A stretch of DNA of 64,000 bases from positions 5,580,001-5,644,000 of the forward strand of contig JBANAY010000004.1 of the NCBI GenBank assembly GCA_037952775.1. The letters are read 5' to 3'. This DNA is from Clonostachys chloroleuca. Its lineage: Eukaryota; Ascomycota; Sordariomycetes; Hypocreales; Bionectriaceae. A program made the translations under genes and the position numbers. Below the pieces are notes generated by a model that was not told the DNA's origin, did no database searches, and worked only from the letters and a program-made list of their open reading frames with translations. This document shows positions 23,209 through 35,373 of this stretch, one piece after another (positions within the stretch are counted from its first letter, which is position 1; the number at the start of each line of letters is the position of its first letter).

Positions 23209-23280
23209 GAGGCAGTCTATCCCACTCGCTCTGAAGCTGGCTAACAAATCCATCCAAACAACTCAAAGCATCCAATCTAC

Positions 23281-24403
23281 ATGCTCAATATGCCCCAGAC
23301 TTTCCAACAGTACTACCTACCCGAGAAAAAGGGATTTGATTCTTTAACATTGAGATATGTTCGCAAAGAACCTCCAAAGTTTGGTCAAATCCTCGTTCGA
23401 ATCAAGGCGGTGTCGCTGAACTGGAGAGACGGGATCCTGGCCATGGGCACGTACCCTTTTCCAGGACCTGACTCTGTGGTTCCAGGAAGTGACGGAGCAG
23501 GTATGCGGTCTTTTTATTACCAAGTACAAGCAATTCTGGCTTCTGACAACAAATAATGAAGGTATTGTTGAAGAGGTCGGCCCAGGAGTCACGGAGTGGA
23601 AAGTTAACGACAGAGTGCTTGCCAACTTTACTCAGGACCATATCGCAGGCCGGCTGACGTATGAGATCGGCCTTAGCCAACTTGGGGGTGAGAGTCAGGG
23701 TCTACTTGGCGAATACTTCATTTTTCCAAAAACGGGAGTTGTGAGGATTCCAGACTGCTTGTCGTTTGAAGAGGCGTCTTGCCTCCCGTGCGCAGCCCTC
23801 ACGGCGTGGAATGCCTTGTACGGGCTTATCCCCATCCGTCCCGGGCAAGTCGTTCTACTTCAAGGCACTGGAGGCGTTTCAACTTTTGGACTGCAGATCG
23901 CGCACGCGGCTGGCGCCACAACCATCGTCACGTCTTCTTCAGACCAAAAGCTTGCCAAAGCGAAGGAACTCGGCGCCACCTATACCATAAACTACCGGTC
24001 CAATCCGGATTGGGCGGCAGAAGCGAAGAAGATTACCAAGGGCCAAGGCGTAGATCACATCATCGAGATTGGAGGCACCCTAACGCTCCAAGCATCGTTT
24101 GACGCCATTGGTTTCAATGGTTTGATTCATTGCATTGGCCACATCACGAATCCAGATCCGCTCGGGGCTGGCCGAGAACTTCGGGGGCCGGATGCCGCTT
24201 TTCTAGCCCTGGATCGGCACTGTATTGTGCGAGGAGTCGTTGTAGGATCCCGGGAACAACTACAAGACATGCTTGCTTCTTTTGAGGCTAATGGAATTCG
24301 ACCTGTCATTGACCGTGTCTTTGATTTCAACCAAACTCGAGAGGCGTATGATTACCTGTGGAGCGCAAACCACACTGGAAAAGTTGTGATCCGCATCGAT
24401 TAA
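23281..24403 (+). CDS. Zinc-independent MDR alcohol dehydrogenase / quinone oxidoreductase
   Basis: NAD(P)H-dependent medium-chain reductase. Exons 23281-23500 and 23562-24403 give 353 residues. The N-terminal GroES-like domain has VSLNWRDGILAMG and VVPGSDGAG; the usual catalytic-zinc Gly-His-Glu is absent, so it is probably zinc-independent like the quinone reductases. The Rossmann domain carries VVLLQGTGGVSTFGLQIA (GxGxxG-like dinucleotide binding) and ATTIVTSSSDQKLAKAKELG, and the protein ends HTGKVVIRID. A second in-frame ATG (23290) would trim three residues. Cytosolic. Substrate unknown. Such enzymes occur in secondary metabolism, but no cluster backbone gene is nearby. Confidence 0.88.
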
Positions 24404-26563
24404 GAATTCAATCAAGTGCCTCATAGCTATCAGAGTCAGTGTAGCACAATCAAGGTTTAATGATCATAATCGGGTGAAATGCTTATCGAAACTGTTTCCA
24501 CATCGTCTGAACGAGCTCTATTGCCCAGTTGTTCCCATTTTCCAGAGTCGGGAAGGAATAATTCCCGGCATTTCTCATTGGATGCAATACTCCTCAACAA
24601 CACCATATGCGATCACTTCCATGAAATGTTCCCAATCTACCTTATTGCTTAGAACTATTGTGTGTGACTACCTAGGTTAAAAGCGGTACCCATTAGCCTC
24701 CGGCCAGTCCGTTACATTCATAGCAAGGTCTTAAGGGCATAGGAGAAAACGTGGTTCTGAATTCTTGGGCCTAAGCATAGGTTGCTAAGCAAAGCATGGG
24801 GGCTTCAATCTAGATTGACAAAAAGTATCCTTGATGAGCATCAAGCACCCGAAGCTCTTTCTCATCTCTACATAAGCTCTGGCATTAAGTTGTAACCCAA
24901 CCACGATGAGATCTTTCACGATCTTGGCGGGTGAGCTGGCGCTCTATCGTGCCAAGGAGAACAAGGTCCCCGGACACGTTGGGGAAGATCGGCCCAACGA
25001 AGTGGCCCCAAATTTTGAGAGATAAAAAGACCTGGCTGAGATTACATGCATGACACTGAGTCGTAGAAGGCCACCTAGGCAGTCGCCAGGAGCATATCAC
25101 CCCAATCCAACGAATAAAGCAGCGCCAAGCGCGCGCGAGTAAGCCGTACTAGCCGCCAAAGTTCTTATGCATGCATTGGAGCGCGTTGGTAGCCTAACTA
25201 ACAGCATTGGCGAGTCGTTTCATTACGGCACAAGGTCATTGCAGTCAAGGCACACCCGGCACAATCTAGTTTGGCACTCTATACATTTTACCCCCATAAA
25301 CGACCGCTCCATGTAGCGATACGGGCTACTCTACGGCCCAAATATTGGCGTCCTCCCACGTCCGCCTCCCACTCGCGGTTGGTGGCGACGCTATAGCTTG
25401 ATATTATCAAACGGAAGCGAGGGATGATTGTAGGCTTTCTGTAGCGCCAGTTTCGGCGCGGTGGTGACAACAAATCTATGAAACAATGCGTGCATGGGGC
25501 GAGCCGTCACAAAGCCATGCAGATCCCATCCACCCCCAGCGCTTACTGACTTGGTCCATGAGAACCAATAAACGAGATTTTCGAGACTCGGCCTGCCGGT
25601 GATCTGAGTCTAAAGGCCGACGATTAGCACAGTGTAGTCTGCTCTCCAGGTCTCTCCCCACCCCCGGATTCCTATTCCCTGTGGAAATCCCTGACAAGAC
25701 GATCAAGGGGCAGAGACTATCGAAAACCCTCGCACCCCAGCATGCAGTATTTCCCTGACCTTATTCCACACAGGGAAACATGAAACGATGCCCAACGAAT
25801 AATGTTTATGTATTCCTATATGGGGTTTGACCACGCAACCATAGCCCCCTTTTGTCTGCGGTGGCGATGACTACCTGTTTCGCTGGCCATCTCGGTTATG
25901 TTTTCGCGGCATGGTGGCGGGCATAATTTATACTCACCCCTTGTCCTCAGCCGAACAAAATCTGGGGGAATGCATACTGTATCTCCTCAAAGACCCAGAT
26001 CGGGCCTGCATCTTCCGGGGACACGCTCACCGTTATTCAGAGATTGACTCTGGCCCACTCACAGAAGCGCCTTTACCTATTTACAACCAGAGAAGGCATC
26101 TGGACCTATTAGGGTCGTGCCTTGGATGAGAAACTTCATGCGAACCTAATATGCCTGATCGTTCAGGGAAATCGCCGGAGTTAAGTGCGCTTATCCGATT
26201 TCTGTGCGAAGTCGTGCTCCTGCATTTACCCCATGACTGGACTACAGAAGGTGAATGAAATGTGTGGGGGCATTGATGCCCTTTTGACGCCAGTTCACGT
26301 AGATTCGTTCCCCTGGCTTGATCGGATAGGGTCACGACTCGATATGCAGGTTTAACTATCTCTTGTCCCCCTCCACTTTCTTTTCTTTGTTGGATATGTT
26401 CTCGAAGTAAACTTGCGTTCCTTTCTTTTTTCCTTTCCCCAGCTTTCCACAGAGCTGAGCGTCCCAGCCGCCGAGCCGTTTCGATTTGCCAGCGGCTTCA
26501 GGTCTGGGCCTCACATGCCAACCCCCAGCAAGCCGAGGGTTTAATACTTGCAGTTCCACTGCG
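24404..26563. other. Intergenic, 2.2 kb
   Basis: No gene supported. Open frames of 60-76 codons on both strands (24474-24680, 24885-25100, 25288-25473, 25476-25706, 25911-26129, 26081-26335) lack motifs, introns in frame or signal peptides. No terminal repeats of a transposon were found. Confidence 0.4.
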
Positions 26564-28033
26564 ATGCTGGACCCGAATAATGATTCTCTATGGGCGATGC
26601 CCGTACCCGCAGGGGAAGTTCGCACCCCAATGAATCCCCCGACGAGTGCACAGGGAGCAGTAGCAACGGGCATTGCCACAACCGTCCTCGCTGGCCTCGC
26701 CGTAGCCGTCCGAATATTCACCCGAGCATATGTTGTGCGCAATCTTGGCATCGACGACTGTTAGTTACACTTTAGACTGGAAAATCGGGTGAACTTTGCT
26801 AATGGCTATGACTAGTCTTGGTTGTCATTTCGTTCATTCTCGGACTAGTATTTTCGATCCTTGAGATGAAAGGTAACTTGGACGACAATCCCCAAACGGT
26901 GATAATTTGACGAAAAGCTAATCTCCCCTCAGCACTACAAGTAGGGTCTGGCAATCATATTTGGGATATACCAGCACCCGACTTCCGCAACTTATTGATC
27001 GTAAGTCGAGTTTGGTGGTCCTGAATTTGAAGAACAATTAATTGACATTTGCCCAGTACCAATTTGTGTTAACGATAACTTACTCGACATCGGTCTCTTT
27101 TTCGAAGCTATCTATCTTAACACTCTATCTTCGACTATCCCCCGAAAAGTACTTCCGACTGTGCGTCTATGCATTCATCGGTATCGTCACGGCTTATACA
27201 GTTGCGTACCAGTTTTACATCATCTTTCAGTGCAGTCCAATAAACAAATTCTGGATGCCGGAGATTGAAGGGTCATGTATTGGCAAGATGGGTCCGATGA
27301 TGACGTTGAGCATCGCCAATATCATCATCGATATTATCGTCTTGTTCATTCCCGTGAAGGTTATTCTACCGCTCAAGATCCCGTTACGCCAAAAGATCTC
27401 GTTGATTATCATATTTGCCGCTGGCGGTTTGTACGTTGAGCCCTCAGTCCACCAAATTCTTGCCCCCTTTCTAATGAGTCTAATAGCGTGTGTGCCGCTG
27501 CGATACAGCGAACAATTCTCATGCCCCGATTGCTCACTGCGGTCGATTACTCATGGGAAGTCTCTGGCCAAGTCATCTGGGGCTTCATTGAAGTAAACGC
27601 AGGTATCATCTGCGCTTCTGTCCCGGCCCTGAAACCATTCTTCATGCGATACCTCCCCTTTATTCTCACATCCCGCCTCCTGTCATCCTCCAGCCAGCCA
27701 GAGAGTCACAGCACAAAGCTCACACCTTTTTCCAACACAAACACCTCTAAAAAACAAAGATCAAAGAGGATTATGGAGTCTTACGAGCTGCCTAGTCGTG
27801 ACGACCTTCCCAATCAGCGCGGGGAAGATGATGATCAAGCCAAGCTGTGGGCTGCGAAAACAACGATCAAGAAGGATGGAAACACTAGTGATGACAACAG
27901 CTTTGAGAGCTTCGAGGAGCAGTATCTAGGTAGACTAGGAAGGAGAGGTATGGTAACAAGAGGTGACAGCTCTGCGCATAAAGGAGACGGAATTAGTGTC
28001 ATTACGGAAACAAAGGTTTCATATGGAGGTTGA
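26564..28033 (+). CDS. SAT4/PTH11-type integral membrane protein (rhodopsin domain)
   Basis: Seven-helix fungal membrane protein of the rhodopsin-domain (SAT4) family. Exons 26564-26759, 26816-26872, 26933-27000, 27057-27430 and 27487-28033 give 413 residues in frame. The helices begin with GIATTVLAGLAVAVRIFTR followed by the family motif RNLGIDD at the first border, then VVISFILGLVFSIL, YSTSVSFSKLSILTLYLR, the hallmark FQCSPINKFW, and NIIIDIIVLFIPV. The C-terminal about 110 residues are hydrophilic, Ser/Lys/Asp-rich and probably cytosolic. There is no CFEM domain, so it is not a full PTH11 receptor. Function is unknown; a sensing role is only inferred. Start at 26564 fits a short extracellular N-terminus. 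Confidence 0.88.
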
Positions 28034-28806
28034 TTTTTGAGGAGGAATGAAAGGACTAGGAGCAGGCGTGACGTTTTTGGATACACGCACATATTCTTGC
28101 CTTGATTGCCACCGGTATAATATCTGTTATAATCCTTTGATACCGGAGAGAGTTTTGATGCAAAGTTAAAACAAAAGAAGAAGTCAATGATCTTTTGATT
28201 ATTAATCTAATATCGAAACCCATGAGTCACTAGCAACGTAAATGTAGCATTAGGGTAATCATAGAAACTGACGTTGACATCAAATCAATTGACGGCAGTT
28301 CATCGGCTAGTGGGCTACCCTATAGAGAAGACCGATCTACGCCGACTCAACTGCGTCGTTCAACAGATGTTAACAATTGTTAGTCTTATAATATCAATAT
28401 ATCTATATATATTCTTGTTGGAGCTTTAATATGTCCATACTGGTTCTTATGAGGCTCTATTGGTTAATTTGTGAGTTTTCTCACAAAGAATTATTCAATT
28501 AGATGTTTTCACCTTAGGCATGCTCTGGCACATGGAATACCGTTAATATAAATTATAAATTATTGCCTCAAATAGTTAAAAAAATCCAAATGGTAATATT
28601 TCCTATTGTGAATAGACATTTCTTGCCCATATTGGGTAGATAGATACGAATTTGGCAAAGGTGGAAGAGCCGAATAGTCTAAAGGTATATATCTAGAGGT
28701 CGTCCCTATTCCGAGCTAATGGCTTGTAAGAACTTAGCTCAGCTCTCGCCTATTAAAGCCTTCGCTTTTCTAGAGTTATCAGCCTAATATTAAAAAGTAA
28801 GCTCTG
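28034..28806. other. AT-rich intergenic block with palindromes
   Basis: More AT-rich than its neighbours. It contains a perfect 12-base palindrome, taacaattgtta (28371-28382), and a hairpin with perfect 8-base arms, tttgtgag/ctcacaaa (28468-28475 and 28480-28487). It could be an eroded LTR or other relic, but target-site duplications were not found. Confidence 0.45.
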
Positions 28807-29629
28807 TCAATAGGGTAGTATAAACTGCCTTTGACTGTCCTGGCTCTTATCATCACCATGATCATCATCACTAAGGGTTGGCTCTGGCAGGTCGTTGGGG
28901 TCAATCACCGACAGAAACTCGTCCGAACCACTGGGACAGTTGGTGCCCAGATCGCTAGGAGAGTCCCAATCGTCCGGGATCTGGCTGGAGCTGGCCACTC
29001 CCCAGCTCCATCTCTTATGTCTTGATACGGCAATCATGGGTTTGTGGCAGTGGCACTGTGTGAGGTTAGCGTAAAGTGTCAAGAAAAGTCTCGCCAAGTG
29101 CTCGTAAACTTACACAGAGCATGGCGTTGGGCAAGCTAACAGAAGGGCGACAGAAACACCCGACCTTGCTGGGCATGATGTCTTGAAGTTGCGAGCCCTT
29201 GTCGCGGACGCATGTGTGACGAGGCTTTCGGCACTGCCGGTTATAGCAGCGGAATACCTCTTCCAGGCTAAAATAGCCGCCTTCATCTGCGCTCGAGCAG
29301 CTCGACGAGTCAGTCTCATACGAGCACGAGTAGTCTGACTCTAGAGATCCGAATCGCATATAATAATGGCAGCAGCACTAGTAACGCTTGTCAAAGGTAC
29401 GCCACGACAAAGGATTATAAAAAAAAAATAGGATAGTTCTTGCGATGGAGGTACTAACACAAACCATTCTCCCGGCTCGGTGTCGCGAAAGTCTGCAGTA
29501 GCAGGATTCCATGACGTAAGGCTTTCCGGCAATGTGTTGACAATGCTCGTTCTGGCACGACCATACGTAGCGAAAATGTGTGTTGCGGTCCTCGGGGACA
29601 TACTCTCCATTAGGCCTGTAGTCCAGCAT
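28807..29629 (-). CDS. Cysteine-rich region, separate small gene or C-terminal tail of the PNP-NB-ARC-TPR receptor
   Basis: Three coding segments that splice in frame: 29455-29615 (or from ATG 29629), 29114-29340 and 28807-29055. They encode about 210 residues with many paired cysteines: WSCQNEHCQH, ESCYCR, FRCYNRQCRKPRHTC, VGCFCRPS and CHCHKPM, then an acidic Ser/Asp-rich end. The pairs suggest a metal-binding or disulfide module; I do not recognise a named family. The first ATG (29629) lies only 23 bases after the receptor's stop codon. An intron from 29680 to 29616 (gt...ag) would instead join the receptor to this region with no frame break (total 1,487 residues). I judge the fusion at least as likely as a separate gene. 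The donors at 29454 and 29680 are not strong consensus. Confidence 0.5.
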
Positions 29630-29652
29630 ATATTAGCCATGTCAGAGGATAT

Positions 29653-32600
29653 TTAGTCAAGGTAAACTGCGATGGCTGACCTGATCTCTTGTTTCTGGTC
29701 ATCTTCAGAGCCGCTATTACTCGAGTCAGATAAGTCGCACGCATCGGCTCGTCTTTCTAGAATATCGGCCTGAAGTATTTTGCAGTCTAACGTATTGTCG
29801 TAAAAGCCATCTCGTGGGAGCCTACTCGCCTCCTCTACCTTCGCTTCAGCACTGTCCAACTCGTTGCGCTTTATATAACATCGTGCCACTCTGAGGATCG
29901 CATACGACACCTGCCGAGTCCCTGCATTTTGATGAGTGAGGCGCTTGGCAATCTGTCTCCATAGAATCAACGCATCCCGCTTGTCTGCTTCAGTCCAGCG
30001 CCGCAGGAGCAGCTCAGCATGCAGGCGATCGCAGTCCAGCATATCCTGGTCGTAGTACCCCATTTGCTTGCCTACCAGCTTGGCACCCTGGCTAGCCATG
30101 ATTTGTCTTACTTCTGATAACTTTTCGAAGGCACTATCATAGTCTTTTCTAGCCAGGTATATTCGAGCTATGTTGGACTTAGCCCGGAGCGTCATGACAT
30201 GGTGTTTCCCCAGCGCCTTCGACAAAGTTTCTTCAGCATAGTACACATTTTCCCACGTGGAGAGGGGGTAGCTCGAGGAGTTTATGCTTTCAAGGGAGAT
30301 GGTCAAGTTGATAGAAGCTATGCTCGTTTCTGGGTGTTTTGGGGGAAGTGTGGCCACACGGAACTCATGTATAGCTTCGCGGAGTTTTAGAGTCTCAATG
30401 AGACGTCCCATTTTTGACAAACTCTGAGCCAATTCTTCCATTGCCTCCATTTTATACTGCTCGCTTTGCATGCTTGGTTCCCCATTTAAGATATTCACTA
30501 CCTCGTTGCGGAGATCGAATGCGTGGCGATATGCACCCAGCTGATGGAGCACCTTAGCCAGCCTCGACTTAATGCGAAGGAGTGCTACTGATACTTTGCC
30601 TGGCGGCGATAGAAGTGCAGCCATATCATGCACATCTCTCAGAAGGTTAGCGGCCTCGACATGCCGTTCAGGAAGCAAGGATAAAGATTCGGCCAGCGCA
30701 CCGGCGGCGTGGAGATAGCGCCATTCGGTCTCTCCACCAAGTCCTGCTTTACTCCTCTGCTGTTGGCAAGCCTCGACGACTTCTCTCCGTAAAGTAAGTG
30801 CTTGGCTCCGTTCTCCCATGTCATGTAGCGTTGTTGCAAGGAGCATCTTCACGTTAAGAGCTTTGATCTTGTCAACTTTGCCATGCGCTCCAGACAGTTG
30901 ATCAAGTAGCTTTGACAATAAAGACTGGGCAATTTCGGCGAGCCCGTTCTCGAATAAGACTGTTGCTAAAACAAGTACAATGTCAGTAGCAGGATTGAGG
31001 TCATATGCCGTCCAGAGGATCTCATATCCCAGGGATCTTGCCAGGCAACTCTTAACATGAGGAGCTAAGCCTCGTCGCGAAGCGCGGTCCCAGTCCGTGA
31101 ATCCTGTTGGTGCCATGGTAGCAAGTGTTGCCATGGCCCTAATCCAGGCGCTTTTCTTGTCCTCCAAGGTGACAAAAAAGTAGTTATATGCACACAGGCT
31201 TAGTAACGGTTCCATGGAGACAATTACATCGTCCCCAGTTGCCAACACATTAACTAGCCGGGCGTTTGTGAGTATCTCTACCGCCTTATGGAAACTACTC
31301 TCTTCCCACTGGCTATCCTGCATGAAGCAGCTGAGCCCTTTGTTGCAAAAGCTGGTGGGGGTTGTCTTAGTTGCTATCCACGCTGCTTCGGCGGCCTTGC
31401 AGCTTAAACCGTTGCCGTTCAGGAAACTTAGGAGGCCCAGAAGCTCCAAGGACCCCGTTGGCTTTTTGGCCTCTTCACGGCGAAGTTTGGCTAGAGAAAT
31501 TTCCCATGGTCTCCAGACGCCCTTGAGGATATGCTCCGCTTCAGTCCTGGGAGAGAGGGTGTCTTTGGATAAGTTCCCGAGAAGACTTTCCAGTGCTTTG
31601 TGGATGTGCTGTGTTGGAGGTCTCTTTCGGATAATTCCGGCAGCTATCTTGATAGCCACCGGGTGCAACTGCAGCTTAGCCAAAATCTCTCCAACTAGAT
31701 TGTCGATAAGTGCAGCATCAGGGATGGGCCTAATCTCGTGCTTGAAGATGCGTGTTGCATCATCTACTGAAATATTGTTCACCGACATAGAGTTCTCGCC
31801 GAGTTGCAGGCGGAGTGAGGCGTCGGTGGTCGTGATGATGATGGTGCCTAAATGCGAATGACGTTCCAAAAGATAATGCCCAGTCGCTTTCGTCGAAGGG
31901 AGATAGTTCGTTATGTCATAGTCAGCGGTGTCATTATACCCGTCCAAGATTAGGAGCCATGTCCTTCTTTCGTTCTCTAGTTGGGCTTTCACTACCCCAA
32001 TGAGCCCAGTGTGATCACCAGTCTCAGACTGCATAGACCCTTGGGTGTTAAGTGCGATTTTCAAATCTTCTGAGGCGATGGTGCGAAGTCCTAGCTCTAA
32101 GTCGAACGCGGTTTCCGCATTGATCATCCATACGGCTTGGTATCTATGCAGAGTGAGCAAATACAAATGGGGGCTGGGTCTACAGAAACTGGTAGGCAAC
32201 AACACACTTTAACCGGAAACGCTTAGCAAATACTCGGCACAGCTCAGTTTTCCCCAGCCCATGAGAACCTTGAATGAGTAGCACTGTACCAAGCTTTGGC
32301 AGCCTTTCATGTTCATCGAAACAATGTTCAGCCATCGTCTTAAGAAGTCCACGATCATCACTCCATATCTCATCTGGAGGGAATGATCTGAAAATCATAT
32401 TTTCTACATGGACGCGGTCCGTTTCATCTGAATATTAGGAAGAGCATTAATAGAATATTCAAAGGCCATTTGTTACTTAAGAGGGAAAATCGAAGACTCG
32501 AGTAAGGAAGACCTTTGAACAGAGCAAGAAAGAACTCACCATCCTCAGGCTCAGGACTATACCACTGCAGCACCGCCTTGGCGGCCGACGCGGCAACACC

Positions 32601-33683
32601 CGCCGCATAGTGTTGGAAATCTTTCTTCTTATGGCTATCAGCGTAATCAGATGCCGCCTTAATGACAAGACAAGAAGACGAGCCAATCTGGACGCCTGCA
32701 CCCTCCATTTCGAAGGCCATGACCTCTTGTTCTCTAGAGATCTTGTCTCGGAGCTCTCCAGATCGCATAATGATATCTCCCGATGCCATGGATCCCAGAT
32801 ATATATTGGGCGAACCGCCCCGCTGTTGGCTCTCTCCATCAATAATCAAGAAATCTTCATCACAGATATCTTGGCATGCCGTGCGCATTGCGTCCTCGCA
32901 CGTCTCATACTCGTCTTTGGCACAAGCGCAACCGTGTGCTTTATGGTGCTTATGAACATAAGAGGCTTCGTACAACTTGTCTCGCTCTGCGCCAGGATAC
33001 ATATAAACACCGTGCTGGTTTCCTTGCAGCTGCACGAGATTGCCTAACATGTTTTCCTTGGCGATTTCCAACCAGTTAGGTCCTTCAAGAGCTTGCGCAA
33101 GGGCTCTGGCTCGAGGGCTCGGCTGCATGCTCCAGCCGCTCCCGTTTAGAATATTCCGCATCTGGAATCCATCTGGCCTGGCCTGCCCTCGGTACAAATA
33201 TTGCGCAATCGAGCTGCTGATAATAACGTCGCCAAAAATGATCCTGCGAACAGCTTGCACAGGGTCAGGTTGCACCGGAAAGAAGGGCACGGCACCACAG
33301 ATGCCCACCACTAAGAACAAAGCTACCTTGGTGAACTTTCTTCTCAGAGCTTCCGTAATACTTTGGGCTTGGCCCGGTCCAACGTCCAGCGGCCGCACGA
33401 TCACCACGTTGTGCCCGCCCATCTTTGCAAGAGTGTACACGTTCGGATCATCAGGGTCAAAGGGGGTGGTTGGCCACTGATAGTCCACAGAGCTGATCAC
33501 GGCATTATACTCTAGTTGAAGAGCACATACAATGGCAAAGTAGAATTTGTCGTACGTCGGCACCTCTCTTAAATCTCTCTTGTGTTTCTGGCTAAGATCC
33601 GCATCCTGCACGGCAAGCCTGGCTCTCTCCACACCTCTGGCTCTAATGCTAAGGCTCTCGGCAGCGAGGGGGTAGGAACCCAA
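29653..33683 (-). CDS. Fungal NOD-like receptor: PNP-NB-ARC-TPR
   Basis: STAND-type receptor of innate-immunity/heterokaryon-incompatibility design. Exons 32540-33683, 32208-32427 and 29653-32143 give about 1,284 residues. Residues about 45-365 are a nucleoside-phosphorylase (PNP_UDP) effector with FAIVCALQLEYNAV, GICGAVPF, the catalytic-type FEMEGAG and AASDYADSHKKKDFQ. The NB-ARC follows: Walker A GSHGLGKT (in the short exon), Walker B WLLILDG, the sensor-like GTIIITTTD and LQLHPVAIKIAAG. The C-terminal half has repeated TPR-like helices (for example VAINLTIS-type pairs, ARIYLARKDYDSAFEKL). The true start is uncertain: the frame has no ATG at its opening. ATG 33730 is in another frame and would need a small first intron. 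Likely triggered by ligand binding to the repeats, freeing the PNP domain to cleave a nucleotide or nucleoside. Confidence 0.85.
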
Positions 33684-34842
33684 GGAATTCCATCGCTGTC
33701 TCTGGCTACTATAGAGACTTCAGCAGCCATACTGCGGTAGGCTATGAGGCTCGGGTGTTGAATTTCCCAACCCGGAGTTATGTCGTCGACGTGGGGGAGA
33801 AGTCTACGTTGTGCCCTGGAAATTTCTAAAGTGAGAATCTGTCAGCTATTATTATTATGATATCTGAGATAATACATGCCTATAACGATTATTGAGGTAG
33901 CGGCAATTTCCTTGTAACGATGTAACCACTATCAACGCCTACTTGAACACCGGAATTCCCTTTCATCTTGTTCTCAAATGACACAAGCTCCTTCCTCCCA
34001 AATGCCAGTCGTAAGTTTATGCGTTAGTCTAGGAGAATTCTGAGAGTTATTTTGCAGCGTTAGATCTGAATTCTAGGATGTCATTCAAGGTTCTGTAGGA
34101 CGCCCCCAAGAAGTCACACCGATCATCCTTGTAACGGTGGGATCTTTATATTTGGATCCCGATAGAAGCTTATATTCATGTAATGAATCTTTCCTGCCTA
34201 AAGCGCGCATGTTCAGCTGATTCAGCTGAAATTACCCCTCTTTTGGGGATGCTGAGGCATGCATATGATATGCATGTATGACCACTACCCAAAACTCACC
34301 CAGACATCGGTATCTACCCAGAAACTCGAATGAATAAAACCGGTCTGTTGCTTCATACCAATTTAATCATAGAGAAAAGGTCTTTGCTCTTTCGGAAGAG
34401 CGGTTGTGACACTGTTCAGCCGGAAAACCATGATCTGGCCGTATTGAACATATCAAGTCGGGATTACTCCACCGCTGCTTGTACAGCAACGCGCAGGGGC
34501 CGGTAGTTCAGCCTTAAGGCCGACCAGAACATCCCTAGATGCCGTGTGCAAACCATTTACTGTGAAAGGAAAACCAAAATTATTGCTTCCCCGTTTGAAA
34601 CGGTTTAGAGCTATTGCATTGCCGTTTATTGTTGGCTCTCGCATCTCGTTCGCCCGGCATGCTGCCTCTAGGACAAGAGTCACGCTCTAGCCCTCGGTCT
34701 AACACCCTGGGGCTCGGCCTGGCTGGCTATCCAGGTGAGTGTCATGATGCGATCTAAGTGTTTCTATTGACACTCTTCTAAGTGATTTACACATCCAGCC
34801 ACCTTCGACCCTGATTTCCTTCGCAGGCACTACCTGGGATCC
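33684..34842. other. Intergenic, head side of the two receptor genes
   Basis: Candidate first exon of the PNP receptor near 33700-33730 (ATG at 33730). Palindromic gcatgcatatgatatgcatg-like sequence occurs at 34257-34276. A gtgagt donor (34734) and cgcag acceptor (34826) suggest an intron just before the TPR-like frame, but no upstream exon keeps frame. Confidence 0.4.
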
Positions 34843-35373
34843 TTGGCTGAGCCGCCCCTTTCTCAAGACGCTTCGTCGTCTTCGATAATGCAGCAGCCAT
34901 CTACTCTAGGCGGGACTGTAGAGACTCCTGACATCCATCGCCAGGACTTTTGTAAAGCTCAGCGCATAGCGAACCCCAACATAGGCCCAGACCAGACCGA
35001 CTTGAAGGCCGGGACCACGAAACCAAGGTTGGCACGGCCAGTCGAGCAAAACAGCTCACGTCTTTCGAGGACAGAGTGTTTAGAAAGAGCACGCCAGCTT
35101 AGGACTGAGGTTCTTGAAGCATACAGTCAACGGACAGACGATGGCACAGTGTTTGTCCAAGTTGAGAGCGCGCGATGGAGCCTTAGCATCTGCCATATGC
35201 GCTGCGGCGAGTTTGCTGCAGCACGGGCTTTGATGGCTCTTGTGGCTCAGACCCGCGCTGATAGGCTCGGCAAATGCGCCAAAAAGACGATGGATGCTGA
35301 AAGGCAGTTGGAGTATTTAGATATGTTATTGACTGACTCAGGGATGGGAGGTTCAGGACTATACCCGGGCTGA
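34843..35373 (+). CDS. TPR-like hypothetical protein or receptor fragment
   Basis: A 176-codon frame without ATG at its opening. The frame is open upstream to an acceptor-like cgcag at 34826, so the start is missing or in another exon. The first 75 residues are low-complexity Ser/Thr/Pro/Gln. The second half forms amphipathic helices (RARQLRTEVLEAYSQ, ARWSLSICHMRCGEFAAARA) that resemble one or two TPR units of fungal NB-TPR receptors. It lies between the two large receptors. It may be a remnant of a third receptor's 3' end or a small gene with an unfound first exon. No expression evidence is available. Confidence 0.35.
   Translation: MAEPPLSQDASSSSIMQQPSTLGGTVETPDIHRQDFCKAQRIANPNIGPDQTDLKAGTTKPRLARPVEQNSSRLSRTECLERARQLRTEVLEAYSQRTDDGTVFVQVESARWSLSICHMRCGEFAAARALMALVAQTRADRLGKCAKKTMDAERQLEYLDMLLTDSGMGGSGLYPG

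Larger units (their letters stand above)
22174..23280. other. Intergenic, 1.1 kb, with a 9-bp tandem repeat
   Basis: Upstream of both the regulator (-) and the oxidoreductase (+). It holds the repeat at 23067-23120 and a TATA box at 23202-23208; no gene is seen. Confidence 0.5.

Noticed and set aside
28414..28800. Solo copia-type LTR beginning tgttggagc
   Set aside because: No matching terminal CA end and no target-site duplication could be found.
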